Assembly: GCA_009780765.1 (NCBI GenBank)
Contig: WQZK01000007.1
Span: 1-25,728 of the forward strand
Reading direction: 5' to 3'
Source of the DNA: Defluviitaleaceae bacterium
GTDB lineage: Bacteria; Bacillota; Clostridia; Lachnospirales; UBA5962
DNA: 25,728 bases
This document shows, piece by piece, positions 14,303 to 23,645 of the stretch. A model generated the notes under the pieces. It was not told the origin of the DNA and searched no databases. It worked only from the letters and a program-made list of their open reading frames with translations. Numbering within the stretch: the stretch's first letter is position 1; the number at the start of each line of letters is the position of its first letter. The position numbers and the translations under genes were made by a program.

Positions 14303-15145
14303 ATGAAGTACAAAAATTATAAGTATTATAAGAGATATGCTAATGTAAGACATAAGGTGCCATATATTTATGAAATAAACAATGGTGAATATTCTTTATA
14401 TTATTATGGAACAAATCACACAAACAATGCAGAGGATAGTGTATTTAATGATATTCCCAATATACTAACTGAATTTAAGCCTCGTGCTGTTATAGTTGAA
14501 GGGGTTCCACAATTAAACGTAACGAATGAAAATAAATTTTTGCAAACATTAGCTGATGTTGATATTAAAAATATCCATTTATTTGGAGAAAATTTATATG
14601 CAGCATATATGGGCTATAAAAAAGAAATTGAAGTTTTCTGCCCAGAGCCGCCATTAGCAGATGAGGTGAAAATAATTTTAACTAATGGATTTAGCCTAGA
14701 CGAAATTTTCGTATACTATATGTGTAGATTTATTTATCAATGGAAAACGAGGGGACAAAGGGACGAGTCTTTGTTTAATGACTATCTAGAAAATGGAATA
14801 AATTATTTTAATAGCAATACAGAAATGAATGGGATATTATATAGTAATTCCATTTTTTTTGATTTGTTCTATAAAATATTTGGCATGATAAATTTTGAAA
14901 AATTGGATGAAAGCTTTTATTGTAAATTGCTTGATCCTGTGCCGAGAAAAAATAACAAAAACTATAAAAAGTATGGATTTAATAAAATTTCAAGAATTCA
15001 AAATGATTTTAGAGATCAATGTATTATTAGCGAAACAAAAAAGATACTTGAAAAATATAAAAAAGTATTGATAGTTTTTGGAGCAACACATGCATATATG
15101 CAAAGAAAAGAAATAGAACTTTTAATGAATAGAGGGCTAAGTTGA
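14303..15145 (+). CDS. TraB/Tiki-superfamily protein
   Basis: A 280-residue protein with LYYYGTNHTNN near the N-terminus (G36, H39), RAVIVEGVPQ at 61-70 (E66) and a C-terminal VLIVFGATHAYMQRKE with H263. This three-part pattern of GxxH, an acidic strand-end and a terminal GxxH is typical of the TraB/PrgY/Tiki group and distantly of the EreA/ChaN fold. Members include pheromone-inactivating proteins and metalloproteases. No signal peptide or membrane segment is visible. There is no clear Shine-Dalgarno site and only three bases to the previous stop, so it probably depends on coupled translation. A role in cleaving a peptide or protecting the host is possible but unproven. Confidence 0.65.
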   Translation: MKYKNYKYYKRYANVRHKVPYIYEINNGEYSLYYYGTNHTNNAEDSVFNDIPNILTEFKPRAVIVEGVPQLNVTNENKFLQTLADVDIKNIHLFGENLYAAYMGYKKEIEVFCPEPPLADEVKIILTNGFSLDEIFVYYMCRFIYQWKTRGQRDESLFNDYLENGINYFNSNTEMNGILYSNSIFFDLFYKIFGMINFEKLDESFYCKLLDPVPRKNNKNYKKYGFNKISRIQNDFRDQCIISETKKILEKYKKVLIVFGATHAYMQRKEIELLMNRGLS

Positions 15146-15996
15146 TGGAAAGTTATATTGATCTACATATACATACATGCAAATCAGATGGTATATATAC
15201 ACCATCTGAAATTGTTAAGATGGCTTCAAAGAAGAAATTGAAGGCAATAGCAATAACTGATCATGATACGGTAGACGGTTTAAATGAGGCATCAATAGAA
15301 GCTCAAAAATTAGATATAGAATTTATAAACGGTATAGAAATTAATACAAACTTTGGTGATGGTCAGTTGCATATGCTTGGGTATTTTATTAATCCAAGTT
15401 CTCAAGCTATTAAATCGTTTCTTGAAGATACTAAAAAAAGCAGATATAAGGTTTTTATAAAATGGTTATTAAAACTAAATAGATATGGGATTCGCGTTTC
15501 AACAGATGAATTGAATAAGCATCAGTTTAGTATGAATCAGGACGGAATAATTGACTACATGATTTTAAAAAAATATGTTAATAGTAAGGAACAGGCTCTT
15601 AAAGAATATTTTGATGTGGGTGGTAAATTATTTATTCAAAGAGATAAGCCAACTCCAGAACAGGCAATAAAGATAATAAAGCAATCTGGGGGGATAGCGG
15701 TGTTGGCACATCCATTTCGGAGTATTAAACATAAGCCTTTAAATGAGCTCGTTTCAGAATTGGTTAGTTATGGGCTTAATGGAATTGAATGCTACCATTC
15801 TGAACAACCAAAAGAGATTGTTTTGGAAAGTTCTGAGCTGGTTAAACAATATAATTTAGTAGTAACTGGTGGAAGCGATTTTCATGGAAACGAAAAAACA
15901 AATGTTCAATTGGGTGCTGGATATGGCAACTTGCCAATTCAGATGGACATATTAAAAAATTTAAAAAAACATAGGAATTGTGAGGGAATAATGTGA
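15145..15996 (+). CDS. PHP-domain phosphoesterase
   Basis: ATG 15145 is preferred over TTG 15142; it overlaps the preceding TGA by one base. The 283-residue product begins YIDLHIHTCKSDG (metal ligands H8 and H10, D15), followed by AIAITDHDTVDGL (H40, D41), IEINTNFGDGQLHMLGYF, an AHPFRS segment near residue 183 and GGSDFHG near 243. These are the metal-binding motifs of the PHP family, which includes the 3',5'-nucleotide phosphatase/RNase AM (YciV) group that this protein most resembles. In that group the substrate can be 3'-phosphoadenosine 5'-phosphate, the by-product of sulfotransferases, which would fit the sulfotransferase-like gene here. That link is inference. Confidence 0.85.
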   Translation: MESYIDLHIHTCKSDGIYTPSEIVKMASKKKLKAIAITDHDTVDGLNEASIEAQKLDIEFINGIEINTNFGDGQLHMLGYFINPSSQAIKSFLEDTKKSRYKVFIKWLLKLNRYGIRVSTDELNKHQFSMNQDGIIDYMILKKYVNSKEQALKEYFDVGGKLFIQRDKPTPEQAIKIIKQSGGIAVLAHPFRSIKHKPLNELVSELVSYGLNGIECYHSEQPKEIVLESSELVKQYNLVVTGGSDFHGNEKTNVQLGAGYGNLPIQMDILKNLKKHRNCEGIM

Positions 15997-16988
15997 GTAA
16001 AAGTAATCAAAATATTAATATTGTTAAAGGTGCTTCATTTGATTTAACAAATTCAAAAATATCTGAGTATAGAATGAAATGGGAAAACAATCCTAAGCAA
16101 TTTATTGTTGAACCATACCCATTACACCTTGATATAGAGATAACAAATCATTGTAACTTAAAATGTAGCTTCTGTGCGTCTACAATTTATGATTATGAAA
16201 AAAAAGGTTTTATGAGTTTTGAATTATTTCAAAAAATTATAGATGAGAGCTCAGAGATGAACTTATATGCACTAAAATTAAATTGGCGAGGAGAACCTCT
16301 ATTACATAAGCAAGTTATAGAAATGGTTAAATATGCAAAGAGCAAAAATATCCCTGATGTATTTATTAATACAAATGGGTATTTTTTGGATAGCACTATA
16401 GCAGAAAATTTAATTGATGCAGGAATAGACCGTATTATACTCTCGTTTGAAGGGTGTACTTCAGAGGTGTATGAAAAATATAGGGTTGGCTCAGATTTTA
16501 ATCGAGTTTATGAAAATATTAAGTTATTATCAAGCTTAAAGAAACAAAAAAAATCAAATACACCATATATTCGAGTGCAGTCTGTTTGTGTTCCAGAAAT
16601 GCAAGATAATATAGAGAACTATAAAAAATTATGGAGTGAAATTGCAGATGAAATATCTATTATTGACTATAGAGATGAATTAAGCCAGCACTCCGATAAT
16701 AGTTTATTTTATGATGAATGGCAATGCCCATATTTATGGCTAAGGCTCACTATTTCGTATGATGGGCTTGTGTATCCATGTTGCTTTGTGACAAAAAACT
16801 CTGAGTCGTACGGCGAAAGTGGAGTTCTTGGGAATGTTAATACAAGCTTGATTAGTAGTATATGGAATGATGATACATTAAGAGAATATAGGCTATTACA
16901 TAAAAAAGGAGAATCGCAAAAAATAAGTATATGTAAAGTGTGTTCGTATAGAGATACAGAATTACAAAAAAATATAAAGGGGTGCTAG
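15993..16988 (+). CDS. radical SAM protein with SPASM/twitch-like C-terminus
   Basis: A 331-residue protein starting at GTG 15993, overlapping the previous stop (GTGA) behind GAGGG. C54-x3-C58-x2-C61 (HCNLKCSFCAS) binds the SAM cluster, WRGEPLL at 98-104 is the GEP motif, and VFINTNGYFLD follows. The C-terminus holds C245, C263-C264 (YPCCF), C314 and C317 and ends in Cys331, giving the ligands of one or two auxiliary clusters. The pattern resembles SPASM enzymes of natural product clusters, but the peptide-maturase signature CxGGC is absent. It differs in type from the three other radical SAM enzymes here, so its substrate is probably different too. Confidence 0.82.
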   Translation: MSKSNQNINIVKGASFDLTNSKISEYRMKWENNPKQFIVEPYPLHLDIEITNHCNLKCSFCASTIYDYEKKGFMSFELFQKIIDESSEMNLYALKLNWRGEPLLHKQVIEMVKYAKSKNIPDVFINTNGYFLDSTIAENLIDAGIDRIILSFEGCTSEVYEKYRVGSDFNRVYENIKLLSSLKKQKKSNTPYIRVQSVCVPEMQDNIENYKKLWSEIADEISIIDYRDELSQHSDNSLFYDEWQCPYLWLRLTISYDGLVYPCCFVTKNSESYGESGVLGNVNTSLISSIWNDDTLREYRLLHKKGESQKISICKVCSYRDTELQKNIKGC

Positions 16989-16991
16989 ATA

Positions 16992-18746
16992 TTGAACTTA
17001 GCTGGAATGATATCAACAAAGCCATTTAACTATGATTATTGTAATAATATATTAGAAAAATTACAATCTTCATTTATTAGAAGCAATAATGAAGATTATA
17101 TAAAATGGAGCATTAAAGAAGAAAATGTTGCTATAACATATTTAGAAGGAATGAATACATATTATTGCCATAATAATATGTATATTTTTATTTGTGGAGA
17201 AATTTTTAATGTTAAAGAATTAGAGGAAGATTTAATATTGACTGCTAGTATTGAAAATGATAGTTATGTAGCTCACTTAATTTTACAAGGTTATTATAAA
17301 TATGGTAAAAGTTATTTTGATAAATTAGATGGTCAATTTGCTATTTTTATCTGGGATTCAAATACAAGGCAATTGCTCTTTGCTAGCGATAATTATAATT
17401 CTATTCCAATTTACTACTACATGAATCAGGACGAGCTATATTTTTCAACATATTTACCTTCATTGGTTAAATTGATAGGGAAAAAGACTATAAATCCTGT
17501 TGCTATATATTCTTATATAGCCATGCAATCAATAATGATTGGAGATATGACTATTTTTAAAGAATATAAAAAGTTGCCAATAGGAAGTTGCTTAACTACC
17601 AATATTGGGAATTGCGAATTATCATGTAATCAATCAGTGTATTTCACACATAAATTTCAAATTGATCCTGAAATAACTTTTGAAGGTTTAGTTACTTCAG
17701 CAAAACAGCTTTTGTTAGAATCTATTGAAAGCAGGTGCAAAAAAAATCTGCCTTGTGTTTGGCTATCAGGAGGGCTTGATTCGTCACTTTTGGTGGCTAT
17801 TCTAAAAAGGGATTTTGGTTATACTCCATCAACGTTTTCTATTGGTTTTAATGAATTTTGCGGAGAAGAGGGCAATGAGTTTGAATATTCAAGATACGTT
17901 GCGCAAAAGTATAATTGCGACCACAAAGAACTATTTATTACTAACGACGAATTAAACGAAAACATACGCCAGACCTTACACCTATCAAGTGAACCAATGA
18001 TTAGCAATGATTCTTTAGGGTATTTGTTGCTAGGCAAATATTCTAAACAAGAAGGATTTGAATCGGCATTTAGTGGGCTTGGTCCTGATGAAGCTTGGTA
18101 TGGATATAAATGGCACAGAGATATACTGAATACAAATTTAAATAAAAAAGAATTATTTTATGACTTGTTTTTAGAATATAAAATTGATGATGTAAATGAT
18201 ATTCTTAACCATCAATGGGATAAAGGGCGTGAATTTATTGATAAAGTTTCAAAATATATAGATTTATTACCGAATGACCCGTATGAAAGTGCAATTATCA
18301 GCAATTTAAACTTAATTCTTCCAGAAGACCCTATAAAGCGTACTTATAATGTAGTTATTAATAATAAAATAAAAATACGTGCACCGTTTTTAAGTAAAAA
18401 ATTAATTCAATTAAGTCTTAGTACAAGCCACGCTAATAAGCTACACAATCAAGAGGGAAAGGCTGTGTTAAAAAGTATTGCTTCTGAATATTTTGATCAT
18501 GACTTTATTTATAGAGAAAAGCACCATTTTGCTATACCAGAGATAAAATATGCTTCAGGTAATGTTTATGAGTTTTGTAAAGAAGTATTAAATAGTAAAG
18601 CTTGTTTAGATAGGCAGCTATTTAAACAAGAAAAAATTCAAAAGTTTATAGATGATAAAAAAGGTAAGGTTGAAAGGCTTGGAGGCAACTTGCTTTGGGA
18701 ATTAGCTTGTCTTGAGAGTTGGTTGCAACAATTTGATGAAAGGTAG
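16992..18746 (+). CDS. asparagine-synthetase-like amide synthetase without glutaminase cysteine
   Basis: A 584-residue protein starting at TTG 16992 behind AAGGGGTG, three bases after the previous stop. The C-terminal domain has the ATP-pyrophosphatase loop SGGLDSS at residues 259-265 and a later GLGPDEAWYGY. The N-terminal domain keeps the general Ntn fold (YFDKLDGQFAIFIWDSNTRQ, LLFASDNYNSIPIYY) but begins MNLAGM where active class II amidotransferases begin MCGI, and the RGPDxxG motif is missing. It therefore cannot release ammonia from glutamine in the usual way and probably joins an amine to a carboxylate, as beta-lactam synthetases and lasso cyclases do. An intact homologue lies 1 kb downstream. 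Confidence 0.82.
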   Translation: MNLAGMISTKPFNYDYCNNILEKLQSSFIRSNNEDYIKWSIKEENVAITYLEGMNTYYCHNNMYIFICGEIFNVKELEEDLILTASIENDSYVAHLILQGYYKYGKSYFDKLDGQFAIFIWDSNTRQLLFASDNYNSIPIYYYMNQDELYFSTYLPSLVKLIGKKTINPVAIYSYIAMQSIMIGDMTIFKEYKKLPIGSCLTTNIGNCELSCNQSVYFTHKFQIDPEITFEGLVTSAKQLLLESIESRCKKNLPCVWLSGGLDSSLLVAILKRDFGYTPSTFSIGFNEFCGEEGNEFEYSRYVAQKYNCDHKELFITNDELNENIRQTLHLSSEPMISNDSLGYLLLGKYSKQEGFESAFSGLGPDEAWYGYKWHRDILNTNLNKKELFYDLFLEYKIDDVNDILNHQWDKGREFIDKVSKYIDLLPNDPYESAIISNLNLILPEDPIKRTYNVVINNKIKIRAPFLSKKLIQLSLSTSHANKLHNQEGKAVLKSIASEYFDHDFIYREKHHFAIPEIKYASGNVYEFCKEVLNSKACLDRQLFKQEKIQKFIDDKKGKVERLGGNLLWELACLESWLQQFDER

Positions 18747-18754
18747 AAGTAAAT

Positions 18755-19702
18755 ATGAATAAAAGTGCAGATATTAAAGTTGGATACTCATGCAACAACT
18801 ACTGTATTCATTGCGTAATTTCAAATCAAAAAATTGTATCTGAAGAAGTATATAATAAAACAGATCGTTCAACAGATGAATGCCTGCAAATTATAAAGAA
18901 TTCGAAAGAAAATGGTTGTGATACTGTAATTATTACAGGTGGAGAACCTACGATACGTAAAGATTTTTTTGAAATTATTAAATATGCTAAAACGCTAGAC
19001 TTATGCGTATGCCTTCAAACTAATGGGAGAATGTTTAAAAAAATAGAGTTTGCTCAAGAAACTTCTAAGTATGTAGATTATTTTACAATAGCATTACATG
19101 GTTCTAATTCTGCTATGCATGATGCTATAACAAAGGCACCAGGAAGTTTTGAAGAAACATTGGAGGGGCTAAAAAATTTAGCTGTATATACAGATAAAAT
19201 ATTTGGGAAAATGGTTATTTCAAAACATAATGCAAAAGATTTAAAAAATACTATTGATTTATTAAACCAAATTAATATAAGGAGTGCAAATATTGCCTTT
19301 CCGCATGCAAATGGAAATGCGGCAAAAGATTTTGAAGGAGTAGTACCTTACTATCGAGATATTAAGGCTGAAATTATAAAATGTATAGAGTTCGCACACA
19401 AAAACAATTTTAACTTGGAGCTAGAATCTATATTGCCTTGTGTATTTGAAAAGCTATATCCAGTAAAATATTTTGCTGATTTTTACTACACAAATGACAT
19501 GGCTGAATTAAATCAATTAAATGAAGATAATGTAATAGACTGGACTAATATTAGGAAAAATATCAAGAGAAAAGACGAAGTTTGTAGTAGCTGTGTTTTT
19601 GATAAATTATGTGAAGGTTATTGGATGGAATATGTGCAAGTTAGAGGTTTTTCAGAGTTTGCTCCAATAACAAATAAAACTGAAGAAGCATGTATTACAT
19701 AA
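18755..19702 (+). CDS. radical SAM protein with three-Cys C-terminal motif
   Basis: A 315-residue protein with C13-x3-C17-x2-C20 (YSCNNYCIHC) very near the N-terminus and TGGEPTIRKDF at 61-71. The barrel contains FTIALHGSNSAMHDAIT, and a C-terminal C277-x2-C280-x5-C286 (CSSCVFDKLCEGYW) could hold an auxiliary cluster. The LHGS and GGEPTIRKD segments resemble radical SAM proteins that act on small metabolites as well as peptides. It is sandwiched between two asparagine-synthetase-type genes with only eight and nineteen bases of spacing, which argues for one pathway segment. Product unknown. Confidence 0.82.
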   Translation: MNKSADIKVGYSCNNYCIHCVISNQKIVSEEVYNKTDRSTDECLQIIKNSKENGCDTVIITGGEPTIRKDFFEIIKYAKTLDLCVCLQTNGRMFKKIEFAQETSKYVDYFTIALHGSNSAMHDAITKAPGSFEETLEGLKNLAVYTDKIFGKMVISKHNAKDLKNTIDLLNQINIRSANIAFPHANGNAAKDFEGVVPYYRDIKAEIIKCIEFAHKNNFNLELESILPCVFEKLYPVKYFADFYYTNDMAELNQLNEDNVIDWTNIRKNIKRKDEVCSSCVFDKLCEGYWMEYVQVRGFSEFAPITNKTEEACIT

Positions 19703-19721
19703 TTGTAAAGGAGGTTATTGT

Positions 19722-21671
19722 ATGTGTGGAATAGCTGGTTTTTTGAATAAAGATGGAGTAAGAGCAAATGACAATATCATAAATAATATGCTGGAAGTAA
19801 TGAACCATAGAGGGCCAGATGATCATGGGATATATACAAAAAACAACCTTGCTTTTGGGCATGTGAGGCTCAGTATTGTTGATTTAAGTAAAAATGGTAG
19901 CCAGCCTTTTACGACTGATGATGGGCAAGGAATGTTAGTATACAATGGAGAACTGTACAATTATAAGCAATTAAAAAGCAGGCTAATAGGTGAGAATGTA
20001 AGGTTTAAAAGCGAAACAGATACAGAGGTATTTTTATATGCTCTTCATAATTGGGGAGTTGAAAGAGCTGTAAAAATGTTTGAAGGAATGTTTGCATTTG
20101 CATATTTCGATTTTCGAAGCAATAGCTTATGGATAGGGCGCGACCGCCTAGGAATAAAGCCGCTTTACTATAAAATCGAGAATGGTATGTTTATTTTTGC
20201 ATCAGAGATAAAGTCTATTCTACAGCATCCTGAAGTAAAGTGCGAGCCAGACATTGTTGCACTGGCTACGCATATTTCTCACGAATACTTAGAAGGCACA
20301 TGGACAAGTTTTAAAAATATTGTAAGTGCACTTCCTGGGACTATATATAGAATTGGCGATAACAGTACAGATGAAATTACATACTTTGATGTTATTGACA
20401 ATATTGATGTAGATGCCCTTAAAGATTCGTATAAAGTATCTCCTCATGATTATGTTCCACAATTTCAAAAAATTATTAGAGAGAGCGTTCATTCGCACAT
20501 GATGGGAGACGTGCCAGTTGCAACTTTTTGTAGCGGTGGAGTGGATTCTAGTTTGATAACAGCTTATGCAAAAGAACTAAATCCTAATTTAGTAGCGTAT
20601 GTTGCCAGTGTAGAGGATGCCTTGCCAGAATCAGACAAAGCTAGGGTGGTAGGAAAGCATTTAGGGGTAGAAATTAGAGAAGTTAAGTACACTACACATG
20701 AATATTTATATGATTGGCCAAAGTCTATTTGGTATAACGACTCACCTCCCGTTTATAGAAGCGATCAAGCCTTTCTTGCAGTTGCAAAGGCATGTCGTCG
20801 TGATGGAATAAAAGTAGTTTTAACTGGCGAAGGCTCTGATGAGCTATTTGGTGGCTATGAATGGCATGAAGATGCTTATAAAATTTGGCGTTATCGCAAA
20901 TTATGGATTCCATTTTTAAGAAGAGCAAAACCAGAGGCATTGCGTTGGCATTGGGGTCAAAATCCAATTTTTCAGTATGTTAATAAATATCTTGCATTTA
21001 TGGCTCCGGTAACTTTAGAAGAGTTAGAGCATAGAACGTTTTCAAGATTTCCAACACCAAATCCTAATCAAGTTCATCAAATACTGAGAAAATCATGTGT
21101 TGAAGATGGAGCCCAGAGAAGCATACGCTATCAAAAACTATATGAAAAATTAAGTCCACTTAAAAGGCATGACCATAAAGCTTTGTTGGCTATTGGATAT
21201 GATGACATGTACGGGCATCTTTTAAACCTCCTACAGCGAAATGATAGGATGGGGATGGCGGCATCTATCGAATCTAGGATACCATTTTTAGATAACTCTA
21301 TGATAGATTTTTCAATGAATATAAATCCAAAATGCCGATATCGCAAAAAAGAGCGTAAATGGCTAGTAAAAGAAGCTGCTGCAAAAATACTTCCTAAGGA
21401 AATTGTGTATGCTCCTAAAATGGGTTTTTCTACTAGTAAAAAGCCGTATAAATATGCGTTGCCTTTAATACGAAATGGGCTTGTTCCACAAATATTTAAT
21501 TGGGATTCGAAGCATTTAGATATAATTTTAAATGAGCTAAACAACAATCGCTACGCTTTGTATTCTGTAATAGGGGTTGAATTATGGGCGAGAATATTTA
21601 TTAATGGAGAGTCTCCCGAGGAATTGGGCGATCAGTTAGTATTTAATTATAAACATAATATATCATTGTAA
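19722..21671 (+). CDS. asparagine synthase (glutamine-hydrolysing) family, intact
   Basis: A 649-residue protein behind AAAGGAGG. It begins MCGIAGFLNKDG with the catalytic Cys2, has MNHRGPDDHG at 27-36 and VYNGELYNY at 73-81, and the synthetase loop FCSGGVDSSL at 269-278. GEGSDELFGGY follows further on. All glutaminase and ATP-pyrophosphatase motifs are present, so it should convert a carboxylate to an amide using glutamine. Length is typical of the long AsnB form found in polysaccharide and natural product clusters. Its base composition seems less AT-rich than the genes around it. It may make asparagine or amidate a pathway intermediate; I favour a pathway role because of context. Confidence 0.9.
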   Translation: MCGIAGFLNKDGVRANDNIINNMLEVMNHRGPDDHGIYTKNNLAFGHVRLSIVDLSKNGSQPFTTDDGQGMLVYNGELYNYKQLKSRLIGENVRFKSETDTEVFLYALHNWGVERAVKMFEGMFAFAYFDFRSNSLWIGRDRLGIKPLYYKIENGMFIFASEIKSILQHPEVKCEPDIVALATHISHEYLEGTWTSFKNIVSALPGTIYRIGDNSTDEITYFDVIDNIDVDALKDSYKVSPHDYVPQFQKIIRESVHSHMMGDVPVATFCSGGVDSSLITAYAKELNPNLVAYVASVEDALPESDKARVVGKHLGVEIREVKYTTHEYLYDWPKSIWYNDSPPVYRSDQAFLAVAKACRRDGIKVVLTGEGSDELFGGYEWHEDAYKIWRYRKLWIPFLRRAKPEALRWHWGQNPIFQYVNKYLAFMAPVTLEELEHRTFSRFPTPNPNQVHQILRKSCVEDGAQRSIRYQKLYEKLSPLKRHDHKALLAIGYDDMYGHLLNLLQRNDRMGMAASIESRIPFLDNSMIDFSMNINPKCRYRKKERKWLVKEAAAKILPKEIVYAPKMGFSTSKKPYKYALPLIRNGLVPQIFNWDSKHLDIILNELNNNRYALYSVIGVELWARIFINGESPEELGDQLVFNYKHNISL

Positions 21672-21705
21672 CAAATGATTTTATTTTAATTGGGGGTAAT
21701 TTTGC

Positions 21706-22596
21706 TTGAGTAGATTTTTAAGGGCATATGGTAAATACTTAATAATAATTTTATTTGCAATTGTTTTAATTAATATACTTAACGCATTTGTAATAAATAC
21801 TTCTTTAATAGTTTTGTTGTATCTTTATTTTGTTGCAATTGTTTTTTTTGTTATACATATGTATGCAACACAAGGGTTTTATATTAAAAAGGGGACTTTA
21901 AATAGTGAATACGGGAATATTGAAATTGTTGACTGTGTGTTTTTAAATTACAGAAAGAATTTTCGCGAAATGAGAGTTGACGGAGTATCAGGAGCATACA
22001 GTAAAATAAACTTAAAAGCACCCGAAAAACTTCAATTTTATCAATATTGTGAAGATGTTGTTAATTTTCTTTTTGCCAACTCTTGTGAAAGAATATTAGT
22101 CTTAGGTGGAGGTGGGTGCGGGGTTCCAATTTTTTTAGCAACAAAATATAGAGAGTGTACTGTTGAAGTTGTTGAAATTTCGCATGAAGTTATAAAGGCT
22201 TCTATTGAATATTTTATTAAAAGTAATTATTATCAAAACAATATAGCTTTTATAAATGAGGATGCATTAAACTATGTACAATCTACATCTCAAAAGTATG
22301 AATTTGTCTTTTGTGATTTATTCATAGGAGATAAAATACCAAGCTTTGTATTTACAAAAGCTTTTATTAAAAATTTATACAATTTATTATTAAATAATGG
22401 AGCAATAGTTGTGAATATGGGCAACGCAAGAAAAAATAATATTTGTTCATTTATTGAAGTTTGTAAAACACTATCTATAAAAGCAAATATCTACACTCAT
22501 CATAACTCTATCGTGCTTATTATGCATAAAAATAAACTCTTAGATGATAAACAAATTTATTCAGATTGGATATGCCAGATATTTCAGCTAAACTAG
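21706..22596 (+). CDS. membrane-anchored spermidine-synthase-like methyltransferase
   Basis: A 296-residue protein starting at TTG 21706 behind GGGGG. Residues about 11-30 and 33-52 form two hydrophobic membrane segments. The rest is a Rossmann domain of the spermidine synthase type: RILVLGGGGCG binds the cofactor, VEVVEISHEVIKAS is the second strand with its acidic residue, and FVFCDLFIGDKIPSF occupies the catalytic strand. Without recognised polyamine residues it may be an aminopropyltransferase, a SAM methyltransferase or a non-catalytic relative. The membrane hairpin would place the enzyme at the inner face of the membrane, possibly together with export or with a lipid-linked step. Confidence 0.7.
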   Translation: MSRFLRAYGKYLIIILFAIVLINILNAFVINTSLIVLLYLYFVAIVFFVIHMYATQGFYIKKGTLNSEYGNIEIVDCVFLNYRKNFREMRVDGVSGAYSKINLKAPEKLQFYQYCEDVVNFLFANSCERILVLGGGGCGVPIFLATKYRECTVEVVEISHEVIKASIEYFIKSNYYQNNIAFINEDALNYVQSTSQKYEFVFCDLFIGDKIPSFVFTKAFIKNLYNLLLNNGAIVVNMGNARKNNICSFIEVCKTLSIKANIYTHHNSIVLIMHKNKLLDDKQIYSDWICQIFQLN

Positions 22597-22632
22597 CTAC
22601 TGATTATTTATTTAATCAAGAGGAGGCTTATT

Positions 22633-23628
22633 ATGTTAAAAATGATTTTTAGTTTACTGGTATGCCCCATATGTAAAAGCAATTTGCATTGGGACGTATA
22701 TAATGAAGACTATAAGCGGATAATTAATGCAAAAGCTTTATGTGTAGAATGTAAAAATACGTACCATATTTCAGATGAAATTGGATATTTTTTGTGTGAA
22801 AAAGAGCTTATTGAAGATAGTTGGCAGTATGAAAAAAATGTATTAGATGAACTGAGTGAAAATGAAATACAACAGCTTTTAAAAGCCCCTATTTCAACAT
22901 TAAATGATGTGGATTTATATTACCTTGGACAAATTAAACGCCAACAAGGAAAGCATAACACATATAATAAGCTGAAAGTAATTGAAAGACAAAAAAGGTA
23001 TAGTACCAAATATCTTAAAGTTATGCAGGGTTTGTTTGAAACTATGCAAAATCTTATATCTAATAAAAGTATCCTTTTAGATATAGCAACAGGTACAGGT
23101 ACTTTATTAAGATGGCTTGAAAAAGCCAATTTTGACCTTGTCATTTGCTCTGACATTAGTTATTATATAATGAAAGAGCTTAAAAAAGATTTAATTACTA
23201 GAAATACTTATGAAAAAGCAAGTCTTTTAGTAATGAATGCAGAAAAAATGCCATTTTTGCCAAAGTCGATACCATTTATAACATCTTACTTAGGATTGGG
23301 GCATATTAGTGATAACAAAAGTTTTCTTAATGAAGTAAAGAGAGTGTTAATAGAGGATTTTTATTCTATTGAAATATTTTATCCCGAAAATAATGATAGT
23401 AATCACAAATACATAACCCAAAATTGTATGGAAGAAAATTTATTTGAACGTTTGATATTTGATATAGCAAATAAAAATGATTTGCTATATACCAGTATTA
23501 AAAAAGAATATGTGCAATTGGATGCTGTAAAAAGCGGTATTATTATTAATAAAACTTCACATAAATTGCCAATAGAGGCTACAGAAGTTACTTTAAATCT
23601 ACTTAATATTAAAAATCAACAACACTAA
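22633..23628 (+). CDS. Trm112-like zinc module fused to SAM methyltransferase
   Basis: A 331-residue protein behind GAGGAGG. C11-P-I-C14 and C37-V-E-C40 form a four-cysteine zinc site, as in Trm112/YcaR-like modules. A class I methyltransferase follows with LLDIATGTGTLLRW as the SAM loop, VICSDISYYI as the acidic strand and a MNAEKMPFLPKSI segment after it. The architecture is like that of RlmA-type and several antibiotic-cluster methyltransferases. Here it is more likely a tailoring enzyme acting on the product or on the host target for self-protection. Which of the two it is cannot be judged from sequence. Confidence 0.8.
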   Translation: MLKMIFSLLVCPICKSNLHWDVYNEDYKRIINAKALCVECKNTYHISDEIGYFLCEKELIEDSWQYEKNVLDELSENEIQQLLKAPISTLNDVDLYYLGQIKRQQGKHNTYNKLKVIERQKRYSTKYLKVMQGLFETMQNLISNKSILLDIATGTGTLLRWLEKANFDLVICSDISYYIMKELKKDLITRNTYEKASLLVMNAEKMPFLPKSIPFITSYLGLGHISDNKSFLNEVKRVLIEDFYSIEIFYPENNDSNHKYITQNCMEENLFERLIFDIANKNDLLYTSIKKEYVQLDAVKSGIIINKTSHKLPIEATEVTLNLLNIKNQQH

Positions 23629-23645
23629 AGGAAGGAATAGAAAAA

